Below are positions 1 to 7,553 of a stretch of DNA of 64,000 nt, in pieces. The notes beneath the pieces are model-generated. The model made no database searches and had not been told where the DNA came from. It saw only the letters and a program-made list of their open reading frames with translations. The stretch lies in assembly GCF_004362195.1 (NCBI RefSeq), contig NZ_SNWG01000001.1, forward strand, positions 2,046,001 through 2,110,000, read 5' to 3'. This stretch comes from Microbacterium sp. BK668 (GTDB lineage: Bacteria; Actinomycetota; Actinomycetes; Actinomycetales; Microbacteriaceae). Made by a program: the position numbers and the translations under genes. Every line of letters begins with the position of its first letter. The stretch's first letter is position 1.

Positions 1-24
1 TCCGCCATCCGGTTGAGTAGGACG

Positions 25-405
25 ATGCGCACCGCTGTACGGTGGCTCCTCGCCGCTTCGATGATTCTCGCCGGACTCAGCCACCTGTTCTGGGGCCGAA
101 GGGAGTTCCAGAACCAGGTTCCGGACTGGGCGACGGAGATCGCCCCGATCGACAAGGACGGCATCGTCGTCGCCTCGGGAGCCGTCGAGATGATGCTCGG
201 CGCCGCGCTCGTCGCGCTTCCGAAGGAGCGGCGGCGCATCGGGACGATCCTCGCGGCGTTCTTCGTCGCGGTGTTCCCCGGCAACGTCGACCAGTGGCTC
301 AAGCACCGCGACGGCTTCGGGATGGACACCGACGCCAAGCGCCTCGCGCGGCTGCCGCTCCAGGCGGCGCTGATCGCGGCATCCCTCTGGTCGACGCGCC
401 GCTGA
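25..405 (+). CDS. DoxX-like small membrane protein
   Basis: This is a small integral membrane protein of 126 residues from the ATG at 25; an in-frame TTG lies at 13 but has no ribosome site. Hydrophobic segments cover roughly residues 3-22, 48-66 and 74-92, with a fourth near the C-terminus, the usual four-helix layout of the DoxX/MauE superfamily. The early LAASMILAGLSHL stretch and the later FPGNVDQW motif match DoxX-like proteins of unknown function. The family is linked to redox or thiol stress in some bacteria, but nothing here shows a partner. It is followed by a long inverted repeat and a convergent DUF4921 gene. The family call is good; the role is unknown. Confidence 0.7.
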   Translation: MRTAVRWLLAASMILAGLSHLFWGRREFQNQVPDWATEIAPIDKDGIVVASGAVEMMLGAALVALPKERRRIGTILAAFFVAVFPGNVDQWLKHRDGFGMDTDAKRLARLPLQAALIAASLWSTRR

Positions 406-434
406 GCCCCCGCGCCGATCGCCTCCTGAGGGCC

Positions 435-513
435 CGAGATCGCACATCGGGCGCCCGGACCGCAGATCGACGCTGCACCGATCGGCGTGCTCGCTCCTCG
501 ATGTGCGATCTCG
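435..513. repeat. Intergenic inverted repeat, 15-bp perfect arms
   Basis: The arms CGAGATCGCACATCG (435-449) and CGATGTGCGATCTCG (499-513) are perfectly complementary and enclose 49 nt. The element fills most of the 137-bp gap between two convergent genes, so it can act as a bidirectional terminator or be a REP-like palindromic unit. The core GAGATCGCAC recurs at 33085-33094. Confidence 0.65.
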
Positions 514-542
514 CCCGCACGCGGCGGCCGGCCGAGGAGAGC

Positions 543-1835
543 TCAGTCGGCGTACCGCAGGCGCGCGTCCTCCGGGCGGCACTCGTCGCCGACGCGGATG
601 CCGTCGGCGATCCGGCCCTCGCGACGCAGCGCCGTCAGATCGGCGACCGCCCTTCGGCGCAGCTCCCAGGGGTCGATGGTGTTGACGTGGATCTTCGTGC
701 CCCCCTCGAACCCCGCGGGGTTCGAGATGCGCCACTTCAGCACGATGCGCCAGGGCATGGGCCACGCCGCGTCCGGCGGGCGGTAGTGCCACTCCTCATT
801 CGTCGGCACGTGCACACCCGTGAGTGCGTGCAGCGCATGCACGAGGTCGGACATCGCGCGGATCTCGGTCGCCGGATGCTCCCAGGGCAGGTTGGCGCGC
901 GAGCGCGAGTAGACCTCGAACGCGGGGTAGCGGTGGCCGACGCCGGCGAACGCGACGGCGCCGTCATTCGCCGCGACGACGAGGCCCTTCTCGACCGAGA
1001 GATCGGCGATCGCGTGCTGGTAGAGGCGGCGATCGCCCGCGAGCAGTCGCAGCTCGTGGTCGACCTGCGGCCCGTGGTCGTCGATCGCGACGAGCTGCTT
1101 GTGCAGATGCTCGAACGACGCGCCGGCCGGCAGGAGCCAGTTCTGGAACACGGCGACGTAGGCGGCGTGCGGCTGCGCCCGCGCGATCTCGTCGAGCGAG
1201 CGCACCGTGAATCCGAAGTACTCGGCGTGCTCGCGCGGAGTGAGGGCGCCCGACGACACGAGCTCGGCATCGGTCGACGCGCCGTCGACGACGTGCCTGC
1301 GGGCGACGATGACGTCGTGCGAGCCGCCGACGAGATCGAGCGCGGCCTCCTCGAGGCTCTGGGCGACTCCGGATGCCGCGGCGCGGACGGCCGCGAGGTG
1401 CTCGATGTGCTCTCGCCCGGCCGGTTCGCTGAGGTAGTCGCGCGCCCACGCGACGACCGGGCCCGGCTGGCGGAAGCCGTGGTTCTCGCGCCAGTACTCG
1501 GCCGAGACGATCTCGAACAGGTTGCCGAAACGCCGGAACTCGGCGGTGGTGTCGAAGAGGGCCGACGCCGGCACGTGGCGCAGCTCGGCGAAGTCGGGAC
1601 CCACGAGCCGGACCTTCTCGGGCGTCGTCTCGAGATACCGGTCCGCGCAGAAGGCGCACAGGCGCGTGGCCTCGCCCGGCGCAAGGACGCGCGGCTCCTC
1701 GCGCATCAGCTCGATCGGACGGTGCGCGCGGCCCGGCACCGTCCAGACGCGGGTGCCGGTGAGCGGGCCGATCTGCTTGACCGTCCCGTCCGGGAGGCGG
1801 GTCAGGGGACTCTTCCCGGGCGCGGCGTCGCTCAC
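543..1835 (-). CDS. DUF4921 family protein, GalT/HIT-like
   Basis: The product has 430 residues and starts with GTG at 1835. It resembles galactose-1-phosphate uridylyltransferases of the HIT superfamily. A CxxC pair (Cys60, Cys63) sits where GalT binds zinc, and a histidine-bearing segment SFEHLHKQ (His243, His245) lies where GalT has its HxHxQ catalytic motif. The family name is DUF4921, and a nucleotidyl-transfer or hydrolase reaction on a sugar phosphate is inference only. No Leloir-pathway gene is nearby. The gene is divergent from the sirtuin gene, with only 14 nt between the two start codons. The assignment to the family is firm; the substrate is unknown. Confidence 0.8.
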   Translation of the reverse strand: MSDAAPGKSPLTRLPDGTVKQIGPLTGTRVWTVPGRAHRPIELMREEPRVLAPGEATRLCAFCADRYLETTPEKVRLVGPDFAELRHVPASALFDTTAEFRRFGNLFEIVSAEYWRENHGFRQPGPVVAWARDYLSEPAGREHIEHLAAVRAAASGVAQSLEEAALDLVGGSHDVIVARRHVVDGASTDAELVSSGALTPREHAEYFGFTVRSLDEIARAQPHAAYVAVFQNWLLPAGASFEHLHKQLVAIDDHGPQVDHELRLLAGDRRLYQHAIADLSVEKGLVVAANDGAVAFAGVGHRYPAFEVYSRSRANLPWEHPATEIRAMSDLVHALHALTGVHVPTNEEWHYRPPDAAWPMPWRIVLKWRISNPAGFEGGTKIHVNTIDPWELRRRAVADLTALRREGRIADGIRVGDECRPEDARLRYAD

Positions 1836-1849
1836 GCCACAATGGTGCC

Positions 1850-2542
1850 ATGCGCATCGTGGTGCTCACGGGAGCCGGGATCTCGGCCGAGAGCGGCGTC
1901 CCGACCTTCCGCGACGCCGACGGCCTGTGGGAGGGTCACCGGGTCGAGGACGTAGCGACGCCGGAGGGTTTCGAGGCGGACCCCGACCTCGTGCTGCGGT
2001 TCTACGACGAACGGCGCCGAGGTGTGGCATCCGTCACCCCCAACGCCGCACACGAAGCGCTGGCCCGCCTCGAGCGCGAGATCGGCGACGACCTCCTCGT
2101 CGTGACGCAGAACGTCGACGATCTGCATGAGCGGGCGGGCTCGCGCAACCTCGTGCACATGCACGGGGAGCTGCGCCGCGCCCTGTGCCTCTCGTGCGGG
2201 GCCCGGCCCGAGTGGACGGGAGACCTTCTCGATCGGCCGCCGTGCCCGGAATGCGGGGAGCGGATGCTGCGCCCCGACGTCGTCTGGTTCGGCGAGCTGC
2301 CGTACGACCTCGACCGCATCGAGCGGGCCGTCATCGACTCCGACGTCTTCGTCTCGGTGGGCACGTCGGGCGCGGTGTATCCGGCCGCCGGCTACGTCGC
2401 CCTCGCCGCGGCGTTCGGCGCCCGCACGGTGGAGCTGAACCTCGTGCCGAGCGACGCGCTCGTGCCGTTCGACGAGGTGCGCGCGGGTGCCGCGACCGAG
2501 GTCGTGCCGGCATGGGTCGACGACGTGCTCTCGGCCCGCTAG
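1850..2542 (+). CDS. cobB: Sir2-family NAD-dependent protein deacylase
   Basis: This 230-residue sirtuin removes acyl groups from lysines using NAD+, giving nicotinamide and O-acyl-ADP-ribose. Visible motifs are GAGISAESGVPTFR (8-21), TQNVDDLHERAG (86-97), the catalytic His105 in VHMHGEL, and four zinc cysteines (113, 116, 132, 135). FYDERR places Tyr52 and Arg55 at the class III (SIRT5/CobB) positions that accept acidic acyl groups, so desuccinylase or demalonylase activity is likely. The length fits bacterial CobB. CACAAT at 1838-1843, 6 nt before the ATG, is a weak candidate -10 for a leaderless mRNA. The region downstream carries two hairpins and a convergent transporter. Confidence 0.93.
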   Translation: MRIVVLTGAGISAESGVPTFRDADGLWEGHRVEDVATPEGFEADPDLVLRFYDERRRGVASVTPNAAHEALARLEREIGDDLLVVTQNVDDLHERAGSRNLVHMHGELRRALCLSCGARPEWTGDLLDRPPCPECGERMLRPDVVWFGELPYDLDRIERAVIDSDVFVSVGTSGAVYPAAGYVALAAAFGARTVELNLVPSDALVPFDEVRAGAATEVVPAWVDDVLSAR

Positions 2543-2590
2543 CGGCATCCATCACCTTCATTTGCGGCGAACGGCGCCCGGGTCGGTCAT

Positions 2591-2664
2591 TCGACGCAAC
2601 CGAACGCCGCGCCGCCGGTCCGGTTGCGTCGATTGACAGCTCGCGCCGCGATTCGACGCAACCG
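2591..2664. repeat. Three-copy TCGACGCAACCG intergenic repeat
   Basis: TCGACGCAACCG occurs at 2591-2602, inverted at 2621-2632, and again direct at 2653-2664. The first two copies form a perfect 12-bp stem with an 18-nt loop. The element lies between convergent cobB and the MHS transporter, so it can terminate transcription from cobB. It may be a REP-like unit. Confidence 0.6.
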
Positions 2665-2676
2665 AGTGCCGACGGC

Positions 2677-2709
2677 ACCGCCCCGACCTCGCGAGGAGGA
2701 CGGGGCGGT
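2677..2709. terminator. Hairpin terminator for the MHS transporter
   Basis: ACCGCCCCG (2677-2685) pairs perfectly with CGGGGCGGT (2701-2709) across a 15-nt loop, directly after the stop codon of the minus-strand transporter. There is no U-tract, as is common in high-GC actinobacteria. Confidence 0.55.
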
Positions 2710-2724
2710 GTCGGGACGGAGGCG

Positions 2725-4095
2725 TCAGGCCTTCGCGGCGACCTCATCGGCGGCGAGCTTCTCCTCGTCGAGACGATCCAGGTCGTGCAGCGACGAGCCC
2801 TTCGTCTCGCGCATCGAGATCACGGCGACGAGCGTGACCGCTGCCGCGATCGCCAGATACACCGCGACCGGCACGTAGGAGTCGTAGGTCGCCAGCAGCG
2901 CGGTCGCGATGATCGGCGCGAGCGAGCCCGCGACGATCGACGTCACCTGGTAGCCGAGCGAGACGCCCGAGTACCGCATGCGCGTCGGGAACATCTCCGA
3001 CATGATGGCGGGCTGCGGCGCGTACATGAAGGCGTGGATGAAGAGGCCCAGCGAGATCGCCGCGACGATGATCGCCGGATTCCTGGTGTCGAACATCGGG
3101 AAGGCGATGAAGCCCCATGCCGCGGCGCCGATCGTGCCGATCAGGTAGACGGGCTTGCGGCCGAGTCGGTCGGTGAGACCGCCGATCAGCGGGATGACGA
3201 TCGCATGGATGATGTGGGCGATGACCAGGAGACCCAGGATCTCGGCGGTGTCGACCTCGAGAGCGACGGCGAGATAGGTGATCGAGAACGTCACGACGAG
3301 GTAGTACATGATGTTCTCGGCGAAGCGCAGCCCCATCGCGGTGATCACGCCGCGCGGGTAGCGCTTGATGACCTCGAGCACGCCGTACCTCGTCGCCTTC
3401 GACTGCTCGACCTGCTTCTGCACTTCGAGGAAGATCGGGGCGTCGGTCACCCGTGTGCGGACGTAGTAGCCGATGGCGACGATGACCACCGACAGCCAGA
3501 ATCCGATCCGCCAGCCCCACGAGAGGAACTGCTCCTCGGTCAGCGTGCGGCTCAGGACGAGCAGCACGACCGTCGCGAGAAGGTTTCCGAGCGGGACGGC
3601 TGCCTGCGGCCACGACGCCCAGAACCCGCGCGACTTGTCAGGGGAGTGCTCGGAGACGAGCAGCACGGCGCCGCCCCACTCGCCACCGACCGCGAAGCCC
3701 TGCGCGAAGCGCAGCAGCACGAGGAGTGCCGGCGCCCAGTAGCCGATCGCGTCGAAGGTCGGAAGGCACCCCATGAGGAACGTCGCGACTCCGACGAGGA
3801 TGATGGCGAGCTGCAGCAGCTTCTTGCGGCCGTACTTGTCGCCGAAGTGACCGAACACGATGCCGCCCAGAGGACGTGCGATGAACCCGACGGCGTAGGT
3901 GACGAAGGCCGCGATGATAGGCGCGTACGGGTCTTCGGACGGGGGGAACATGATCTTGTTGAAGACGAGCGTGGCCGCCGTGGCGTAGAGGAAGAACTCG
4001 TACCACTCGACGACTGTGCCGGCCATCGAGGCCGTGACGACCCGTCGCAGGCTGGACTGCTTCATCGGGGCGTCGGATGTGCGCGGGGATGCCAT
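2725..4095 (-). CDS. MHS-family MFS transporter (metabolite:H+ symporter)
   Basis: The protein has 456 residues and twelve predicted membrane helices. The opening segment GTVVEWYEFFLYATAA and the loop GHFGDKYGRKKLL are signatures of the metabolite:H+ symporter group that includes ProP, KgtP, ShiA and citrate carriers. Substrates of that group are organic acids or betaines; the sequence does not say which. It sits in the cytoplasmic membrane and is expected to run on the proton gradient. AAGGAGG lies upstream of the ATG at a rather long spacing of about 12 nt. No metabolic gene is coupled to it. The family call is strong; the substrate is unknown. Confidence 0.88.
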   Translation of the reverse strand: MASPRTSDAPMKQSSLRRVVTASMAGTVVEWYEFFLYATAATLVFNKIMFPPSEDPYAPIIAAFVTYAVGFIARPLGGIVFGHFGDKYGRKKLLQLAIILVGVATFLMGCLPTFDAIGYWAPALLVLLRFAQGFAVGGEWGGAVLLVSEHSPDKSRGFWASWPQAAVPLGNLLATVVLLVLSRTLTEEQFLSWGWRIGFWLSVVIVAIGYYVRTRVTDAPIFLEVQKQVEQSKATRYGVLEVIKRYPRGVITAMGLRFAENIMYYLVVTFSITYLAVALEVDTAEILGLLVIAHIIHAIVIPLIGGLTDRLGRKPVYLIGTIGAAAWGFIAFPMFDTRNPAIIVAAISLGLFIHAFMYAPQPAIMSEMFPTRMRYSGVSLGYQVTSIVAGSLAPIIATALLATYDSYVPVAVYLAIAAAVTLVAVISMRETKGSSLHDLDRLDEEKLAADEVAAKA

Positions 4096-4263
4096 TGCGC
4101 TGGATACCTCCTTGTAGAGCGCTGAGCGCGGCTCGGGGGAAGAGCCGCTCTGCGAGACAGTACATGACAGTCGATTCAGGTTTCAACCCAGCACGCCTTC
4201 GCCACGTCCTGCCGCGCAGGGCGCTCGCCGTCGCGAAGCGACCCCGGTGTCACGTGATCGGGG

Positions 4264-5124
4264 TCAGGTGGGAAGCAGCCTGACCCGGACGATGTTCGTC
4301 GACTCGTCGAGGTCGGCGACCGAGGGGTGCGCCTTGACGAAGTCGGAGAACGACCGGTGTCCCAGGGCCTTCTCGCTGAAGGACGGGTCCATGCGCTTCA
4401 GCAGATTCTTCACCGCCGACAGGTGCACCCAGTCCTCGTCCGTCCGCTCCTGCTCGAGCCGCAGCGCACGGGCGAGAAGTTCGGCGGAGGGGTCGGGTTC
4501 GGCCTTCCTGGTCCGCTTCGCGCGCGAGGGGGCCGCGGCATCCGTCTTCTTCGCCCCTTCGGGCGCCGAAACGCCCGGAAGCGAGTCGTACGAGTCGAAC
4601 TGGTCGCACGCCGCCGCGAGCGACTTCGCCGTCGATCCCGCGACACCCACGCCGACCACGAAGCGGGCGAGCCGCTTGCAGCGCTGGGCGAGGGGCACGT
4701 AGTCGCTGTCTCCGGCCACGATGACGACATGGGTCAGATCGGGGAGGCGGAACATGTCCTCGACGGCATCGACGGCGAGCCGGATGTCGGCGCCGTTCTT
4801 GGCGTAGGCCGCCGCGGGGAAGAGCTGGACGAGGTCGACGGCCCGGGCCACGAGCTGGCTGCGGTATTCCGCGTTGACCGGCGAGGACCAGTCGGCGTAC
4901 GCGCGGGTCAGCACGAGGGTGCCGAAGGATGCCGCGTAGTCGATGATGGCGCCGACGTCCACGGTCGCGGCGGCCAGGCGCTGCGAAACCTCCGGGTCCG
5001 TGCGCTCGGTGATGCGCTGACGATCGCGGGAGTAGGCGTTCCGCCCGTGCACCCGGTCGTACCAGGACATCACGATGTTGTCGAAGTCCAGATAGACCGC
5101 GACGCGGGGTGTCGAGTCGGGCAT
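4264..5124 (-). CDS. NYN domain protein with C-terminal OST-HTH/LOTUS domain
   Basis: The product has 286 residues. The N-terminal NYN (PIN-like ribonuclease) domain has AVYLDFDNI (Asp13, Asp15) and VAGDSDYVPLA (Asp139, Asp141), the acidic set that binds Mg2+. A charged linker (about 190-210) leads to an OST-HTH/LOTUS domain (about 211-285), a fold that binds RNA. It therefore looks like a LabA/DUF88-type RNA nuclease with its own RNA-binding tail. The ATG at 5124 is 2 nt after the stop of the upstream Gfo/Idh/MocA dehydrogenase gene, so the two are probably co-translated, although their jobs are not obviously linked. The RNA target is unknown. Confidence 0.85.
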   Translation of the reverse strand: MPDSTPRVAVYLDFDNIVMSWYDRVHGRNAYSRDRQRITERTDPEVSQRLAAATVDVGAIIDYAASFGTLVLTRAYADWSSPVNAEYRSQLVARAVDLVQLFPAAAYAKNGADIRLAVDAVEDMFRLPDLTHVVIVAGDSDYVPLAQRCKRLARFVVGVGVAGSTAKSLAAACDQFDSYDSLPGVSAPEGAKKTDAAAPSRAKRTRKAEPDPSAELLARALRLEQERTDEDWVHLSAVKNLLKRMDPSFSEKALGHRSFSDFVKAHPSVADLDESTNIVRVRLLPT

Positions 5125-5126
5125 GC

Positions 5127-6125
5127 TCAGTCCTCCTGCGGGTACCGCACGCCGATGATCCGGCGCAGCTCGTCGAGGGTCCCCATGATCGCGACGGTCT
5201 CGTCGAGGGGGAGGATGTCGCTGTCGAGCGTGCCGTCGGCGACGTAGCGCTCCGCGGCCAGCGCCTGGTACTGCATGCCGCGGCCGTCGTGCTGCGTGAC
5301 GTAATCCTCCAGAACGTCGCCGTCGGGGGCGATCACGCGGAACGACGTCGGCGCGTACCAGACGCGGTCGATGTCGATGCGGGCCTCGGTGCCGAGGATG
5401 TGGGCGACATTCGGTCCCACGGAGCGCGAGGCCGAGAGGGTCGACGAGACGGCGCCGCCGGCATGCGTGAAGGTCGTGGCGACCTCGCTGTCGGCACCGG
5501 TCTCGATGAGGCGGGCCGACGCGGTCATCGTGGTCGGCTCTCCGAGCATGTCCCACGCGAAGGAGATCGGATAGACCCCGAGGTCGAGGAGAGCCCCGCC
5601 GCCCAGCTCGAGCGCGTTGAGGCGGTGACTGGGGTCGGACGAGATCCGCTGCGTGTGGTCGGCGAAGAGCGCTCGCACCTCGCCGAGCACGCCCTCGGCG
5701 AGGATCTCGCGGATGCGGACCATGTGCGGCAGATATCGCGTCCACATGGCCTCCATCGCGAGGAGACCGTTCGCCCGTGCGACCTCGCGCACGCGCTCGG
5801 CTTCGGCGCGCGTCAGGGTGAACGGCTTTTCGACGAGGACGTGCTTGCCGTGCTCGAGCGCCAGGATCGCGTTCTCGGCGTGCGTCGGGTGCGGAGTGGC
5901 GATGTAGAGGATGTCGACATCGGGGTCGTCGACGAGGGCGTCGTAGGAGTCGTGCGCGCGGGCGATCTCGAACTCGCCCGCGAACGCGCGCGCCGCCTCC
6001 GCACGCCGCGAGCCGACCGCGACGAGGTCGCGCCCCGCGTCGCGCAGGTCGCGGGCGAAGGCGTGGGCGATGCCGCCCGTCGCGAGGATGCCCCAGCGCA
6101 GGCCGGGCGTGTCGGGGAAGGTCAT
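5127..6125 (-). CDS. Gfo/Idh/MocA family oxidoreductase
   Basis: This is a 332-residue NAD(P)-dependent dehydrogenase. The Rossmann fold begins with WGILATGGIAHAFARDL (the usual GxGxxA is ATGGIA here), and HVLVEKPFTLT holds the EKP motif whose lysine is catalytic in the family. The C-terminal half has the expected substrate-binding sheet. Typical substrates are sugars, inositols or trans-dihydrodiols, and no neighbour narrows this. The start at 6125 is supported by TACGCT on the minus strand (plus 6132-6137), 6 nt upstream, suggesting a leaderless mRNA. The NYN gene follows 2 nt after the stop. It is divergent from the M20 peptidase. Confidence 0.88.
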   Translation of the reverse strand: MTFPDTPGLRWGILATGGIAHAFARDLRDAGRDLVAVGSRRAEAARAFAGEFEIARAHDSYDALVDDPDVDILYIATPHPTHAENAILALEHGKHVLVEKPFTLTRAEAERVREVARANGLLAMEAMWTRYLPHMVRIREILAEGVLGEVRALFADHTQRISSDPSHRLNALELGGGALLDLGVYPISFAWDMLGEPTTMTASARLIETGADSEVATTFTHAGGAVSSTLSASRSVGPNVAHILGTEARIDIDRVWYAPTSFRVIAPDGDVLEDYVTQHDGRGMQYQALAAERYVADGTLDSDILPLDETVAIMGTLDELRRIIGVRYPQED

Positions 6126-6131
6126 GGGTCG

Positions 6132-6137
6132 AGCGTA
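6132..6137 (-). promoter_or_regulatory. -10 element of leaderless Gfo/Idh gene
   Basis: Read on the minus strand the hexamer is TACGCT, and 6 nt separate it from the ATG at 6125. The spacing would put transcription start at the start codon. Confidence 0.5.
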
Positions 6138-6212
6138 GCGATGGTGCGGTGCGGCACCGCGCTTCGACTCTTCGACGAGCTCGGACCCGGATGCCCGGCA
6201 CCGGCGCGCGGG

Positions 6213-6218
6213 TAGGCT
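6213..6218 (+). promoter_or_regulatory. -10 element of leaderless M20 peptidase gene
   Basis: TAGGCT is followed by 6 nt and the GTG start at 6225. No purine-rich ribosome site intervenes, which fits a leaderless transcript. Confidence 0.55.
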
Positions 6219-6224
6219 CGTGCG

Positions 6225-7553
6225 GTGGCATCCCCCGTCGAGCGCTTCCAGGAGCTGCTGCGCATCCCGACCGTCTCGCACGTCGACGAGTCCGCGATCG
6301 ACCGGGAGTCGTTCGACCGGTTCCTCGCGACGGTGCAGCGCCTGTATCCGCTGATCCACGGTCGCCTCGATCGCGAAGTCGTCGACGGGCACTCGCTCCT
6401 CTACCGCTGGTCGGGTGCCGGCGCCGGCGATCCGCTCGTGCTGATGGCGCACCTCGACGTCGTGCCGGTCGTCGCCGCGGAGTGGGAGCACCCGCCCTTC
6501 GACGCCTCGCTCGTGGGTGACGGGATGGATGCCGCGATCCACGCCCGCGGCGCGATCGACGACAAAGGCTCGCTCGTCGCGATCCTCGAAGCGGTCGAGG
6601 CCTCGCTCGCGGACGGCGTGACGCCTCCGCGCGACGTCTATCTTGCGTTCGGACACGACGAGGAGACGGCGGGCGGCGGCGCGCGTGCTCTCGTCGAGGA
6701 GCTGCGGAGCAGGGGAGTGCGTCCCGCGCTCGTGCTCGACGAAGGCGGAGCGGTCGTCGACGGCGTCGTTCCGGGGGTCTCGGTGCCGACGGCGATGATC
6801 GGCGTCGCCGAGCGCGGGGTCATGACGCTCGTGCTCACGGTGCGCGAGCAGGGCGGGCACGCCTCGACCCCGCCCGCCACGCCGGCCACGGCGCGCCTCG
6901 CGCGTGCGATCGACCGGCTGCACCGGCATCCGTTCCCCGCCCGCATCGCTCCGCCGGTGCGGGCGATGCTCCAGACGGTCGCCCCGCACGCTCCGCAGCC
7001 GCTGCGCGGGGTGCTTCAGCGGCTTCCGCTCACGGCGCCGGTCGTCGCGGCCGCGTTCACACGCCTGGGTCCTGAGATGAACGCGGTCGTGCGGACGACG
7101 GCTGTCGTGACGGAGCTCAGCGGGGCACCGGGCGAGAACGTCCTGGCGACGACGGCCCGCGCGTCTGTCAACATCCGGCTGCTCCACGGCGACACCGTGG
7201 GAAGCGCCACGGCCCGGCTCCGACGCGTGATCGCGGATGACGCGGTGGAACTGGAGGTGCGTCACGGGTCGGACCCGTCGCCGATCTCGCCGTGGCGGGG
7301 CGCGGCGTGGCAGCGCCTCGCCCGCGTGGTCGTCGAGACGCTCGGCGACGACGTGGTGCCGACGCCGTACCTCCAGCTCGGTGCAAGCGACAGCCGGTGG
7401 TTCACGGCGATCAGCGACAACGTCTACCGCTTCACGCCGTTCCACCTCACGCGATCGGAGCGCGACGCGCTGCACTCGCACGACGAGCGCATCAGGGTCG
7501 ACGTGTGGCTGAGGGGGATCGCGTTCTACCGCGCGCTCATCGCGTCGGGGTGA
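6225..7553 (+). CDS. M20 family metallopeptidase (PM20D1/CPS1-like)
   Basis: The product has 442 residues and starts with GTG. It is a dizinc aminoacyl- or carboxypeptidase: MAHLDVVPV holds ligand His76 with Asp78, ARGAIDDKGS holds the bridging Asp112, and GHDEETAGG holds the general base Glu146 and ligand Glu147. DEGG and a C-terminal HSHDER histidine complete the set. The long form and the ARGAIDDKGS motif resemble yeast CPS1 and mammalian PM20D1, so hydrolysis of N-acyl amino acids or dipeptides is likely. There is no signal peptide, so it should be cytosolic. Its last 17 nt overlap the end of convergent metY. Confidence 0.9.
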   Translation: MASPVERFQELLRIPTVSHVDESAIDRESFDRFLATVQRLYPLIHGRLDREVVDGHSLLYRWSGAGAGDPLVLMAHLDVVPVVAAEWEHPPFDASLVGDGMDAAIHARGAIDDKGSLVAILEAVEASLADGVTPPRDVYLAFGHDEETAGGGARALVEELRSRGVRPALVLDEGGAVVDGVVPGVSVPTAMIGVAERGVMTLVLTVREQGGHASTPPATPATARLARAIDRLHRHPFPARIAPPVRAMLQTVAPHAPQPLRGVLQRLPLTAPVVAAAFTRLGPEMNAVVRTTAVVTELSGAPGENVLATTARASVNIRLLHGDTVGSATARLRRVIADDAVELEVRHGSDPSPISPWRGAAWQRLARVVVETLGDDVVPTPYLQLGASDSRWFTAISDNVYRFTPFHLTRSERDALHSHDERIRVDVWLRGIAFYRALIASG

